Below, in pieces: positions 1 through 6,631 of a stretch of 35,642 nt of DNA. The stretch's first letter is position 1; every line of letters begins with the position of its first letter. Under the pieces are notes generated by a model, which ran no database searches, was not told where the DNA came from, and was given only the letters and a program-made list of their open reading frames with translations. Source of the stretch: Sphingobacteriales bacterium (GTDB taxonomy: Bacteria; Bacteroidota; Bacteroidia; Chitinophagales; Chitinophagaceae); NCBI GenBank assembly GCA_023251235.1, contig JAHEZE010000024.1, positions 1 to 35,642 on the forward strand, written 5' to 3'. The position numbers and the translations under genes were made by a program.

Positions 1-77
1 CCCAGCCTGCCACGTCGAATGTCGTGGGAGCAAAGCGAAGGCACTCTTCATCGTTCTGTAATTTTACTGAACAAATG

Positions 78-335
78 CTAATCATACTTGAAAAAGGCTC
101 CGCTCTGTATTGCTAAAACAATATGAGTCTTATTCTCTAATTGTTTTTCTGATAGGTTATCTTGATAAGAAAAATCAATCTCATTAATTACATTGAACTT
201 TTTTGTTTCAGGATTATACGCAACTTGTTTGCTACTTCTCGCTCCGGCATTTAAGACAATAAAAAAGTCAACATAGCTACCATTTTGACTTGAGGCCTCT
301 TTTTTGAGTTCCTCAACTGAGTTTATTCGTTTCAT
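78..335 (-). CDS. Small conserved-type hypothetical protein (85 aa)
   Basis: I do not recognise a named family. The 85-aa protein starts MKRINSVEELKKEA and has a mixed, soluble composition with a central ARSSKQVAYN segment and an acidic C-terminal half ending GAFFKYD; there is no signal peptide or membrane segment. The frame stays open upstream, and an in-frame ATG at 363-365 would add ten residues. That start, and any longer one, runs into the C-box operator of the divergent regulator gene, so I prefer the ATG at 333-335. The gene is divergent from the C-protein-like HTH gene and may belong to the same restriction module, but this is only inferred from position. Confidence 0.6.
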   Translation of the reverse strand: MKRINSVEELKKEASSQNGSYVDFFIVLNAGARSSKQVAYNPETKKFNVINEIDFSYQDNLSEKQLENKTHIVLAIQSGAFFKYD

Positions 336-365
336 AAATAATTCTTTTCCCAAAGTTAAGGACAT

Positions 366-394
366 GACCCTTAAAGTCCGTTGACTTAAAGGCC
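366..394. promoter_or_regulatory. C-box-like operator of a restriction controller protein
   Basis: Two half-operators, GACCCTTAAAGTC (366-378) and TGACTTAAAGGCC (382-394), flank a central CGT. This AGTC-CGT-TGACT arrangement resembles the C-boxes bound by controller (C) proteins of type II restriction-modification systems. It lies 22-50 bp before the ATG of the HTH gene at 416, the usual place for autoregulation. The match was made by eye to the known pattern; binding is inferred. Confidence 0.65.
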
Positions 395-415
395 ACAAAA
401 GCTGACCTTCCTGGT

Positions 416-637
416 ATGGATATAAAACAAAAAGTCGGGCAACGGATACGACAATTACGTAAAGAATTAAAGCTATCTCAGGAAGCACTCGCCTTAAAAG
501 CAGAAGTGGATAGAACTTATGTGACAGATGTTGAAAATGGGCGCAGAAATGTTTCATTAGAAATTTTGGAGCGATTGATTAAAGCATTGAATGTTTCAGT
601 GACTGATTTTTTTAATTCAAAAGAGTTTAAGAAATAA
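416..637 (+). CDS. XRE-family HTH regulator, C-protein-like (73 aa)
   Basis: A 73-aa single-domain helix-turn-helix protein. The HTH spans about residues 8-62, with the segment SQEALALKAEVDRTYVTDVE forming the helix-turn-helix and a C-terminal dimerisation helix pair (LEILERLIKALNV). Length and sequence resemble controller proteins of type II restriction-modification systems, which bind C-boxes to activate their own gene and the nuclease gene and repress at high dose. A C-box-like site lies just upstream. The stop codon overlaps the start of the next gene in TAATG (635-639), implying translational coupling. An ordinary XRE regulator remains possible, but the C-box and the coupled nuclease favour a controller role. 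Confidence 0.85.
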   Translation: MDIKQKVGQRIRQLRKELKLSQEALALKAEVDRTYVTDVENGRRNVSLEILERLIKALNVSVTDFFNSKEFKK

Positions 638-1341
638 TGTCAATCCATCCTGGTGATATTATTTCTCATGCTCAAATGAGCTTAGAAGAAGGAGTAAGTC
701 TTCAAAGGGGAATGAATTTTAGAATTAAGGGGGAAGCAACTGTTATTTTAATGTCTTTAAGAAAAGGAGCTCCTTATGCAGACACGGTAGAAGATAATGG
801 AGAAACACTTATTTACGAAGGGCATGATGTACCTAGAAATTTAGCAAAAGATCCTAAAACAGTTGATCAACCAGATTATACTCCACGAGGAACTTTGACA
901 GAAAACGGAAAGTTTTTTCATGCTGCAATGAAATTTAAAGATGGTAAAGCAGAAGCGGAGCTAGTAAAAGTTTATGAAAAAATAAAAGATGGTATTTGGG
1001 TTTATAATGGCTTTTTTGAATTGATTGATGCTTGGATTGAAAAATCTGATGGAAGAAATGTTTTCAAATTCAAATTACATATATCAGATAAAACTACTAC
1101 TGAAAAGAAAAAAAGAAAAATTGAAATAAAAGATTTAGATCACAACCGAATGATACCGACTTCAGTTAAACTAGAAGTTTGGAAAAGAGACAAAGGCCAA
1201 TGTGTTCAATGTAAAAGCAAGGACAATTTACATTTTGATCATATTCTTCCTTATTCAAAGGGTGGAACTTCTTTGAAAGCTGAAAACATTCAATTGCTTT
1301 GTGCAAGACATAACTTGCAAAAAAGAGATAAAATTCAATAA
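637..1341 (+). CDS. SRA-like/HNH endonuclease, probable modification-dependent restriction enzyme
   Basis: A 234-aa two-domain protein. Residues about 15-150 look like an SRA/YDG-type PUA fold: the APYADTVEDNGETLIYEGHD segment parallels the Y-DDVDNGDTF-YTG signature, and WVYNGFFELIDAW followed by VFKFKL parallels the domain's C-terminal part. Residues about 175-232 are an HNH nuclease: zinc pairs C189-x2-C192 and C222-x2-H225, and the H199-F-D201-H202 beta-beta-alpha core with N217 and N226. SRA domains in bacterial nucleases commonly read 5-methylcytosine or related modified bases, so the likely role is cleavage of modified foreign DNA. No methyltransferase is adjacent, which fits a type IV-like enzyme. 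The start overlaps the HTH stop by one base. The modification specificity is unknown. Confidence 0.85.
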   Translation: MSIHPGDIISHAQMSLEEGVSLQRGMNFRIKGEATVILMSLRKGAPYADTVEDNGETLIYEGHDVPRNLAKDPKTVDQPDYTPRGTLTENGKFFHAAMKFKDGKAEAELVKVYEKIKDGIWVYNGFFELIDAWIEKSDGRNVFKFKLHISDKTTTEKKKRKIEIKDLDHNRMIPTSVKLEVWKRDKGQCVQCKSKDNLHFDHILPYSKGGTSLKAENIQLLCARHNLQKRDKIQ

Positions 1342-1358
1342 AATCTCCAAACCAACCG

Positions 1359-1424
1359 ATCCGGCTTTGTGTTCTTCGCCTTTATCTGGCTCATATCATA
1401 GCTACGGATCTTCTTATCATGCAT
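1359..1424 (-). pseudogene. vsr N-terminal fragment (remnant)
   Basis: On the minus strand this stretch reads M-H-D-K-K-I then RSYDMSQIKAKNTKP, the conserved N-terminus of Vsr mismatch endonucleases (the intact copy at 3740-4153 has RRYNMSQIKAKNTKPE at the same place). Homology stops after the KP of that motif, about residue 24, and 18 bp further on lies the stop codon of the HNH nuclease gene. The first residues differ from the intact vsr, so it derives from a different allele rather than being a simple duplicate. It encodes no catalytic residues. Confidence 0.75.
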
Positions 1425-1581
1425 ATCATGGCCATGGAATTAAGTTACATTCAGACAAATAAGATAAAGCGGTATGTTTTAGGACACAAAGTGATTTGTG
1501 TAAAACAATTTAGCGGGAGCAATAATACCTGAAGTGCTTAAGAACATGTTTGCTTTTAAGAAACATTGGAGAAATAAAAAA

Positions 1582-1602
1582 GGAGCAGTTACTTACTACT
1601 CC
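1582..1602 (-). terminator. Rho-independent terminator of the ORF6N gene
   Basis: On the minus strand the arms GGAGTAGT and ACTGCTCC pair over 8 bp (one G-T) around a 5-nt loop and are followed by a run of six T (plus-strand A run just below 1582). It overlaps the stop codon of the ORF6N gene. Confidence 0.6.
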
Positions 1603-2138
1603 TCATCTTTTCTTTTAAAACCGATTTTTTGCCGGGGCGGTTGTGGCGGGTTCAACAGTTGCTTCAGATATTTAAAAACGAGTGCAAGGTCTTCATCATG
1701 CCCGGTAAGTTTCTTTTCTATTTTTTCTAATTGCAGTAAAATGTCTTTATGCGTCATTATCATTCCCCTCATCCGTGTAAACACTCTTATGATCTGTATA
1801 TTCACCCGTATTGCTGTTTCACTTTTTAAAACAGAAGAAAGCATAGCTACTCCCTGCTCTGTAAAACAAAAAGGTGGGCGGCGTAATCCCATCTTTTCTG
1901 AATTGGAGGTCGCAAATTGCGACCTCCAATTTTCCAACTCTTCCTGGGTCATTTCGAACATAAAGTCTACCGGAAACCGGTCAATGTTTCTCCTGACAGC
2001 TTCTTTTAATCTACGGGTATCCACATCGTACAATTCTGCCAGATCTCTGTCCAGCATTACTTTCTGTCCACGAATCAGGTAAATTCTGTTCATTACCAAT
2101 TCGTCGGGAATCATTAGTTCTTTTGTTGTTTTAGCCAT
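1596..2138 (-). CDS. ORF6N domain-containing DNA-binding protein
   Basis: A 180-aa protein of the ORF6N/KilA-N-type family. The ORF6N domain covers about residues 10-105: IRGQKVMLDRDLAELY, then VRRNIDRFPVDFMF, then SQFATSN (73-79) and FTEQGVAML (92-100). The C-terminus (130-180) is a short helical segment and a basic tail (RQKIGFKRKDEE). These proteins are common in phages and mobile regions and are presumed DNA binders; a specific role is not established. The open frame extends to 2198, but MAKTTKELMIPDELV at 2138 is the family-typical start, and the extension would read through a palindrome that looks like an operator. Confidence 0.85.
   Translation of the reverse strand: MAKTTKELMIPDELVMNRIYLIRGQKVMLDRDLAELYDVDTRRLKEAVRRNIDRFPVDFMFEMTQEELENWRSQFATSNSEKMGLRRPPFCFTEQGVAMLSSVLKSETAIRVNIQIIRVFTRMRGMIMTHKDILLQLEKIEKKLTGHDEDLALVFKYLKQLLNPPQPPRQKIGFKRKDEE
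1901..1931. repeat. Perfect 31-bp palindrome inside the ORF6N gene
   Basis: The arms AATTGGAGGTCGCAA (1901-1915) and TTGCGACCTCCAATT (1917-1931) are exact reverse complements around a single central A. The site encodes the conserved SQFATS region of ORF6N, so part of the symmetry may come from coding constraint, but 15 perfect pairs is notable. The core resembles the palindrome upstream of the gene. Confidence 0.8.
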
Positions 2139-2175
2139 AGACTTGATCTTCCAATCCAGAATATCAAAAACTTTT

Positions 2176-2196
2176 GAAGTCACAATTTGTGACCTC
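2176..2196. promoter_or_regulatory. Operator-like palindrome upstream of ORF6N gene
   Basis: The perfect core GTCACAA-T-TTGTGAC (2179-2193) extends to 21 bp with one mismatched pair. It sits 38-58 bp upstream of the preferred ORF6N start, in the expected promoter/leader region. The core GTCrCAA-w-TTGyGAC is shared with the intragenic palindrome at 1901-1931. Binding by the ORF6N protein itself is an inference. Confidence 0.5.
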
Positions 2197-2242
2197 AAGA
2201 TAAAACAGTCAATTATTATAAACTATACCACAAAGCGGTAAT

Positions 2243-2469
2243 TCAGCGGAGTATTTTTTCCGGTAGCAAAGAAAGAATTTCTTCAACCTTAGCAGGTTTC
2301 AACTTACATTCCCAAATAATAATTACTTTCCACCCATCTTTTCTCAAAGCCTTCACCGCTTTTGCATCATTCACTTTATTGCTGTTTATCTTCTTCAACC
2401 ACCATTTGGTTCTTGTTTTCGGAACAACAAAGTATTTGCAATTGCTATGTCCATGCCAGAAACAACCAT
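2243..2469 (-). pseudogene. vsr C-terminal fragment (remnant)
   Basis: On the minus strand this reads HGCFWHGH, then KTRTKWWLKKINSNK, to a stop at 2243, matching residues 64-137 of the intact Vsr at 3740-4153. The start, E25 and D51 parts are missing; reading further upstream in frame meets a TGA with no ATG. Identity to the intact gene is complete over 112 bp (2359-2470 against 3853-3964) but falls to roughly 84% in the adjoining 68 bp by hand alignment, suggesting gene conversion or a recombination junction. The homology ends at a perfect hairpin sequence. Confidence 0.85.
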
Positions 2470-2490
2470 GCCTGCCATCGGGCAGGCATG
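2467..2490. repeat. Perfect hairpin repeat, CATGCCTGCC arms
   Basis: CATGCCTGCC (2467-2476), loop ATCG, GGCAGGCATG (2481-2490): a 10-bp perfect stem. GCCTGCC/GGCAGGC hairpins recur as intergenic repeats in many Bacteroidota genomes. Here it marks exactly where similarity between the vsr fragment and the intact vsr gene ends. No T run follows, so I do not call it a terminator. Confidence 0.75.
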
Positions 2491-2540
2491 GGATGTGAGT
2501 TTTTAAATTTCAATAAAACGATTGTATGAAATAATATCAT

Positions 2541-3662
2541 CTATCCTCCAAAGAGGCTTACATATTTACGGTAGATATAGGTCTTGCCATATTTTATTGT
2601 TTCATCTTTTGGCTTTAGTATATCCTTCGCCACAAAGCGGTCAATTACTTTTTGTGCACCTAACCGGCTAAAGCCCGTATGCGCCGCAACGGATGCTGCA
2701 GTTACTATTGGTGTTTTAAATAATTGCTGTAGCAACAATATTCCGCTGGCCGCTTCTCTTTTGCCAAGGCTTTGTATTTTTTTCATATCCGATTCACGCA
2801 GCGCATTTATTTTCCTGGAAACATCAATGCTTTCTCGGGCCGTTTCAATAATTCCATCCAGGAAAAAATGAAGCCAGGGTTCTGCTTTGCTGTTATGGTA
2901 ATCGTTCAGCCGGTCATAATACAGTTGCCTGTGTTTTTTAAAATAAGCCGAAAGAAACAAAACCGGTTTTTCCAATACAGCCCTTTCAAATAAAAACAAT
3001 GCAATGAGCAGGCGGCCTGCTCTTCCGTTACCATCGAGGAAAGGGTGTATAGTTTCAAACTGCGCATGCAGTAAGCCTGCCTGTATAAGGGGCATCATGT
3101 TTTCACGATGAACAAATTTTTCCCAATCATTCAGAGCCTTGTTCATGGCCTCAACGGGTGGCGGTACATAAGCTGCATTATCCGGTTTGGTTCCGCCAAT
3201 CCAGTTTTGTGAGCGGCGAAACTCTCCCGGGTCAGCAAACTGCGAAGACCGGGCGCCAGTCATTAGTTCTTTGTGCAACTCCCGTACAAAACGCAATGAG
3301 AGCGGAAATTTCTTTAACCGTTTCATTCCATAGTTAAGGGCCCCGACATAAAACAAAATATCATCTGCATCGGTATCTTTTGTCTGCACACCGGCATCCA
3401 GTTCCAGCGCATCCATTAATGTGGCCCTTGTTCCTTCAATTTGTGAAGAGAAAGTAGCGTCTTTTGCAACATACATAAACAAAAAGAAACCAGCATCCGG
3501 TAGTGTTTGAGTAATGCCATCAAGTTTGCCGGTGAGCCTTTCGGCCATAGCCGCTTTGGCCAGTATTTCCGGTGAGAAATCCAGCAATTCTTTGGGCGGG
3601 AAATCAGCAGGAATAAAGGCTTTGAATCCTCCGGGTTGCTTTATGAATTTGCCTAAAACCAT
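2541..3662 (-). CDS. Fic family protein, class II with C-terminal winged helix
   Basis: A 373-aa Fic protein. The catalytic motif is HPFLDGNGRAGR at residues 206-217 (H206 general base, R214/R217 phosphate contacts), expected to transfer AMP from ATP to hydroxyl side chains of target proteins. The inhibitory helix motif (S/T)xxxE(G/N) is present before the Fic core as S72-S-Q-I-E76-G77, which defines a class II, self-inhibited enzyme; no separate antitoxin gene is needed. Residues about 300-373 form a winged-helix-like tail (VAAHTGFSRLGAQKVIDRFV). The gene lies between a broken and an intact vsr copy. An inverted repeat covers the promoter, so autoregulation is plausible. The target is unknown. 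Confidence 0.92.
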   Translation of the reverse strand: MVLGKFIKQPGGFKAFIPADFPPKELLDFSPEILAKAAMAERLTGKLDGITQTLPDAGFFLFMYVAKDATFSSQIEGTRATLMDALELDAGVQTKDTDADDILFYVGALNYGMKRLKKFPLSLRFVRELHKELMTGARSSQFADPGEFRRSQNWIGGTKPDNAAYVPPPVEAMNKALNDWEKFVHRENMMPLIQAGLLHAQFETIHPFLDGNGRAGRLLIALFLFERAVLEKPVLFLSAYFKKHRQLYYDRLNDYHNSKAEPWLHFFLDGIIETARESIDVSRKINALRESDMKKIQSLGKREAASGILLLQQLFKTPIVTAASVAAHTGFSRLGAQKVIDRFVAKDILKPKDETIKYGKTYIYRKYVSLFGG

Positions 3663-3672
3663 TTTTGAAAGT

Positions 3673-3702
3673 TAGTTTACAATTTTCTGTATATGTAAAC
3701 TA
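3673..3702. promoter_or_regulatory. Inverted-repeat operator candidate of the fic gene
   Basis: TAGTTTAC (3673-3680) and GTAAACTA (3695-3702) form a perfect 8-bp inverted repeat with a 14-bp spacer, 11-40 bp before the fic ATG. A third half-site, GTAAACTA, lies at 3735-3742 over the vsr stop codon. Between them on the minus strand is a perfect TAnnTTTG -7 box (TATCTTTG, 3714-3707). This is the layout of a repressor site; the repressor could be the winged helix of the Fic protein. Confidence 0.55.
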
Positions 3703-3706
3703 AAAT

Positions 3707-3714
3707 CAAAGATA
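3707..3714 (-). promoter_or_regulatory. Bacteroidota-type -7 box for fic
   Basis: TATCTTTG on the minus strand matches TAnnTTTG exactly. The GTTTAC element about 21 bp upstream (3740-3735) could serve as the -33 region. The predicted transcription start falls within the upstream arm of the inverted repeat. Confidence 0.5.
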
Positions 3715-3739
3715 GTTTCTTTTTGGCGGAGGAAGTAAA

Positions 3740-4153
3740 CTAAAAGATTTTCTTTACAAGTAAGGAGAGGGCTTTTTCAGCTTTAGCAGGTTTCAGCTGG
3801 CATTCCCAAACTGTTATCACTTTCCATCCATCTTTTCTCAAAGCCTTTACCACTTTTGCATCATTCACTTTATTGCTGTTTATCTTCTTCAACCACCATT
3901 TGGTTCTTGTTTTCGGAACAACAAAGTATTTGCAATTGCTATGTCCATGCCAGAAACAACCATGAATAAAGATGATGGTTTTGTATTTTGCTAAAACTAT
4001 ATCCGGTTTGCCCGGTAGTTTTTTATTGTGGAGTGAGTAACGGAAACCTTGTGCATGTAAAAATTTTCTCACCAGCATCTCTGGCTTTGTATTCTTCGCC
4101 TTTATCTGCGACATATTATATCGCCGCTGCTCTGGAGTATGTACATCAGCCAT
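3740..4153 (-). CDS. vsr: Very short patch repair (Vsr) endonuclease
   Basis: A 137-aa full-length Vsr protein. In E. coli Vsr this enzyme nicks 5' of the T in T-G mismatches that arise by deamination of 5-methylcytosine. Key residues fall at the E. coli positions: E25, D51 (PDIV), H64 and H69 (HGCFWH), with zinc ligands C66, H71, C74 and C118. Such genes usually sit beside a cytosine methyltransferase gene; none is visible here. The gene starts 31 bp after the stop of the upstream amidohydrolase gene on the same strand, so it may be read from that promoter. Two partial vsr remnants lie nearby. Confidence 0.95.
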   Translation of the reverse strand: MADVHTPEQRRYNMSQIKAKNTKPEMLVRKFLHAQGFRYSLHNKKLPGKPDIVLAKYKTIIFIHGCFWHGHSNCKYFVVPKTRTKWWLKKINSNKVNDAKVVKALRKDGWKVITVWECQLKPAKAEKALSLLVKKIF

Positions 4154-4184
4154 TACGTACCGGTTCTTTTTTATTACCTAAAAA

Positions 4185-5891
4185 TTAAAATCCTTTTTGC
4201 AAAGACGCTTCATACACTTTCTTTCCTTCAAACATTGTCCACAAAATTTTAGTGTCTCTCATTGCCTGGGGGTTAGCAGTTAATATATCCCTGTCGAGCA
4301 TGATGATGTCAGCAGACTTACCGGGCTCCAGCGAGCCAATCTTTTTTTCTGCCATCAATGCTTTAGCGGCATTGATAGTATAAGCATATAACATGGCCAT
4401 GCGGGGCATGCATTGTGTACTGTCCAATACACCCAATGGCCCAAGTCTTGTTTCTGCATAATAAATTGCTTCAAAAGGATTGGCCGAACTCACCGGCCAG
4501 TCACTTGCACCACAAATCGTCGTGCCTGCCTGCAATAAAGAACGGGAAGGGTATTGCCATTTATAAAGTGAAGGATCAATATATGGTTTTATAATATTCA
4601 CGGTGGTTACATCACCAAAGGCCCAGAGCAATTGATAAGAAGCCAGCACATTTAATTTTCCGAAGCGTTCAAAATCGGAAGGCAATACTATCTGCAGGTG
4701 AGTAATCGTATGAGGAATTTTAGTATTGCCATTGGTTTTGCGAAGAACTTCAAATCCATTGAGTGTTTCTGTTACTGCCCTGTCACCGATGGCATGTACA
4801 TGCACCAGCAAGTTTTGTTTGTCGGCCGCGATGGCAAACTTTGTAAATTTTTTCGGATCAAACATCAGCACTCCTTTTGATTGGGTGCCGGTGTAAGGCA
4901 ACGACAACGCTGCAGTATGTGTGGGATATTCAATTACTCCATCAGCAAAAATTTTACAGCCGAGTATCTGTAAGTTTTGCTGATTGTATTTTTTTTGTAA
5001 AGCTTTTACAAAAGCAATCTGAAGCTGCGGATCAGCATCTGCATTACTGACAATGGTGGCAGCTATATGTGCTGTTAGTTTTCCTTTTTTGATTAACAAA
5101 GTATATGCATCAAGATAAGGCTGCTGTATATTAGCCGTTCTGCCTGCATTCGGATCAAGCCATGCAGTAATGCCCAACCGATTGCAATACTCCAATGCCT
5201 TTTCTGCTCCTTTATTATAGTTATCATCTTTGGGAATGGCAGCACCAATAATGCGGTAACCACTTTCACTTACAAAACCATTGGGTTCTCCTGATTGAGT
5301 GACACCATAAAATATTTTATCATCAGGTGCTAATGCCTTTATAAATTGTTTATTTAGCCCTGCACGATTCATCATGGTATTGTTGGCCCATGAAGTATGT
5401 CCATCCGAACCGCGCAACACTACCGGCTGTCCGGCAAATTCACCGGCATTGAATTGCTGAATGATATCATCAAGATGTGACCATGTACTGATATTGATTC
5501 CATGAATGACCAGTACATCACCCGTCATTCCTTCTTTTTGCTTCAGCATTTTTTTTGCATAGGCGGCCAATTCGTCTACAGATAAATTTTTATCACTGGT
5601 ATTGGCTTTTGTTAAACCCATACCACCGCCGATAGCATGGATATGACTATCTACAAAACCCGGCATCAGGAATTTGCCTTTGCAATCAATTAACTCAGCA
5701 GCAGGGCTGACCGTTTTTTTTACTTCACTGTAACGACCGATGGCAATAATTTTTTTTCCTTTAATGGCTATTGCGTTTGCAAAAGGATGCAATGCGTCGG
5801 CTGTAAAAATGAGAGCATTGTAAAAAACTTTTTCCTGTGCAGCCAGCAGCAGGGGCAGAAAGAAGAGTAGCAATAGTTTTAATCGTTTCAT
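4185..5891 (-). CDS. Secreted amidohydrolase, YtcJ-like (Amidohydrolase_3)
   Basis: A 568-aa metal-dependent amidohydrolase with a signal peptide (MKRLKLLLLFFLPLLLAAQ, residues 1-19), so probably periplasmic. The TIM-barrel metal site is intact: H83 and H85 in DSHIH, K313 in KIFADG (candidate carboxylated lysine), H366 in HVHAIGD, H398 in THLQ and D464 in GASDWP. The C-terminal beta-sandwich returns around residues 520-560 (GKSADIIMLD). YtcJ-type enzymes hydrolyse amide or formamide bonds of small molecules; the substrate is not predictable here. It is transcribed towards vsr and appears to be a single gene or the head of a two-gene unit. Confidence 0.9.
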   Translation of the reverse strand: MKRLKLLLLFFLPLLLAAQEKVFYNALIFTADALHPFANAIAIKGKKIIAIGRYSEVKKTVSPAAELIDCKGKFLMPGFVDSHIHAIGGGMGLTKANTSDKNLSVDELAAYAKKMLKQKEGMTGDVLVIHGINISTWSHLDDIIQQFNAGEFAGQPVVLRGSDGHTSWANNTMMNRAGLNKQFIKALAPDDKIFYGVTQSGEPNGFVSESGYRIIGAAIPKDDNYNKGAEKALEYCNRLGITAWLDPNAGRTANIQQPYLDAYTLLIKKGKLTAHIAATIVSNADADPQLQIAFVKALQKKYNQQNLQILGCKIFADGVIEYPTHTAALSLPYTGTQSKGVLMFDPKKFTKFAIAADKQNLLVHVHAIGDRAVTETLNGFEVLRKTNGNTKIPHTITHLQIVLPSDFERFGKLNVLASYQLLWAFGDVTTVNIIKPYIDPSLYKWQYPSRSLLQAGTTICGASDWPVSSANPFEAIYYAETRLGPLGVLDSTQCMPRMAMLYAYTINAAKALMAEKKIGSLEPGKSADIIMLDRDILTANPQAMRDTKILWTMFEGKKVYEASLQKGF

Positions 5892-5928
5892 ATGTTTTTT
5901 AAAACTACTAAAAGCAGAGACATAAAAA

Positions 5929-5949
5929 AAGCCCCGCTTCCAGGGGCTT
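5929..5949 (-). terminator. Rho-independent terminator of the 5970 lipoprotein gene
   Basis: AAGCCCC (5929-5935) and GGGGCTT (5943-5949) pair over 7 bp with a 7-nt loop. On the minus strand the stem is followed by a T run (A run 5924-5930 on plus). It lies about 20 bp past the stop codon. Confidence 0.8.
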
Positions 5950-5969
5950 CTATAAAAAAATAATGCAGG

Positions 5970-6518
5970 TTATTTCTTTGGTCTCTTGTATTGTGCATAC
6001 CATGTTATTTTTCCGCCCTTCAGCTGGTTAATATCATGATAGCTGGCTGAATCTACTTTCCCGGTTTTATAAGTATCGGTTTCATCATACCAGGTAACAA
6101 TGTAACTATCTTTTTTATCGGTAGAATACATTTTATTCCAACCTGCCATAACAATCTTAACTGAACTAAGACTGTCCCGGTAAGTGGTCCACATTTTCAT
6201 GAGATCCGCATTGGATTTTACCAAATGATCTCCGGTATTCATATCTACCGTTACAGTATCTGCCATTTCCTTTGAAAGCTCGGCGAAATTAGCATCCGTC
6301 CAATTCTTATAAGACATCAGCACCGTTTTCAGATCGGCATCTGATATATCCTGGCTCCAGCTGCTGGAATAAGTTGCCGTATATGGCAGGTCGACAGCAG
6401 CTTTATCTGTGCTGGCTGTAGCAGGTTTTTCAGCTTCAGTACCGGCAGCTTTGTCTTTGTCGTTATTACAGGAAATTAAAAATGCTCCAAAGCAGAAACA
6501 TAAAAAAAACTTTTTCAT
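5970..6518 (-). CDS. Putative lipoprotein with NTF2/SnoaL-like fold
   Basis: A 182-aa lipoprotein: the signal sequence MKKFFLCFCFGAFLISC places the lipidated cysteine at C17, followed by a charged, Ala/Thr-rich linker (residues 18-42). The remainder resembles small NTF2/SnoaL-like domains: a helix with LMSYKNWTDANFAEL, a strand with DTVTVDM, and alternating strands ending in the aromatic-rich KITWYAQYKRPKK. It is expected at the periplasmic face of a membrane. No catalytic motif is evident. It has its own terminator and is not closely coupled to neighbours. Confidence 0.65.
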   Translation of the reverse strand: MKKFFLCFCFGAFLISCNNDKDKAAGTEAEKPATASTDKAAVDLPYTATYSSSWSQDISDADLKTVLMSYKNWTDANFAELSKEMADTVTVDMNTGDHLVKSNADLMKMWTTYRDSLSSVKIVMAGWNKMYSTDKKDSYIVTWYDETDTYKTGKVDSASYHDINQLKGGKITWYAQYKRPKK

Positions 6519-6631
6519 ACTTGTTTATTTTTTTTGGTTTGTGAATACAAGGTAGGTTATCAAAGGGGGAATTGGCAGGAAGAATAAGAATAGAAAGGTA
6601 AACAATATAACGGGAAGAAGAAAAGATTTTT

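Noticed and set aside
10-32. Hairpin-like CCACG...CGTGG near the left edge
   Set aside because: Only 5 bp of stem, no T run, and the context to the left is missing.
336-557. Long N-terminal extension of the 85-aa minus-strand protein (open to 557)
   Set aside because: It overlaps the opposite HTH gene and its C-box, and its extra sequence is typical of a shadow frame.
1342-2540. A vsr gene simply interrupted by the ORF6N gene
   Set aside because: The N-terminal fragment lies downstream of the C-terminal one on their coding strand, so a simple insertion cannot explain the order.
1-4200. Insertion sequence or integrase driving the island
   Set aside because: No transposase, integrase or terminal inverted repeats with target duplication were found.
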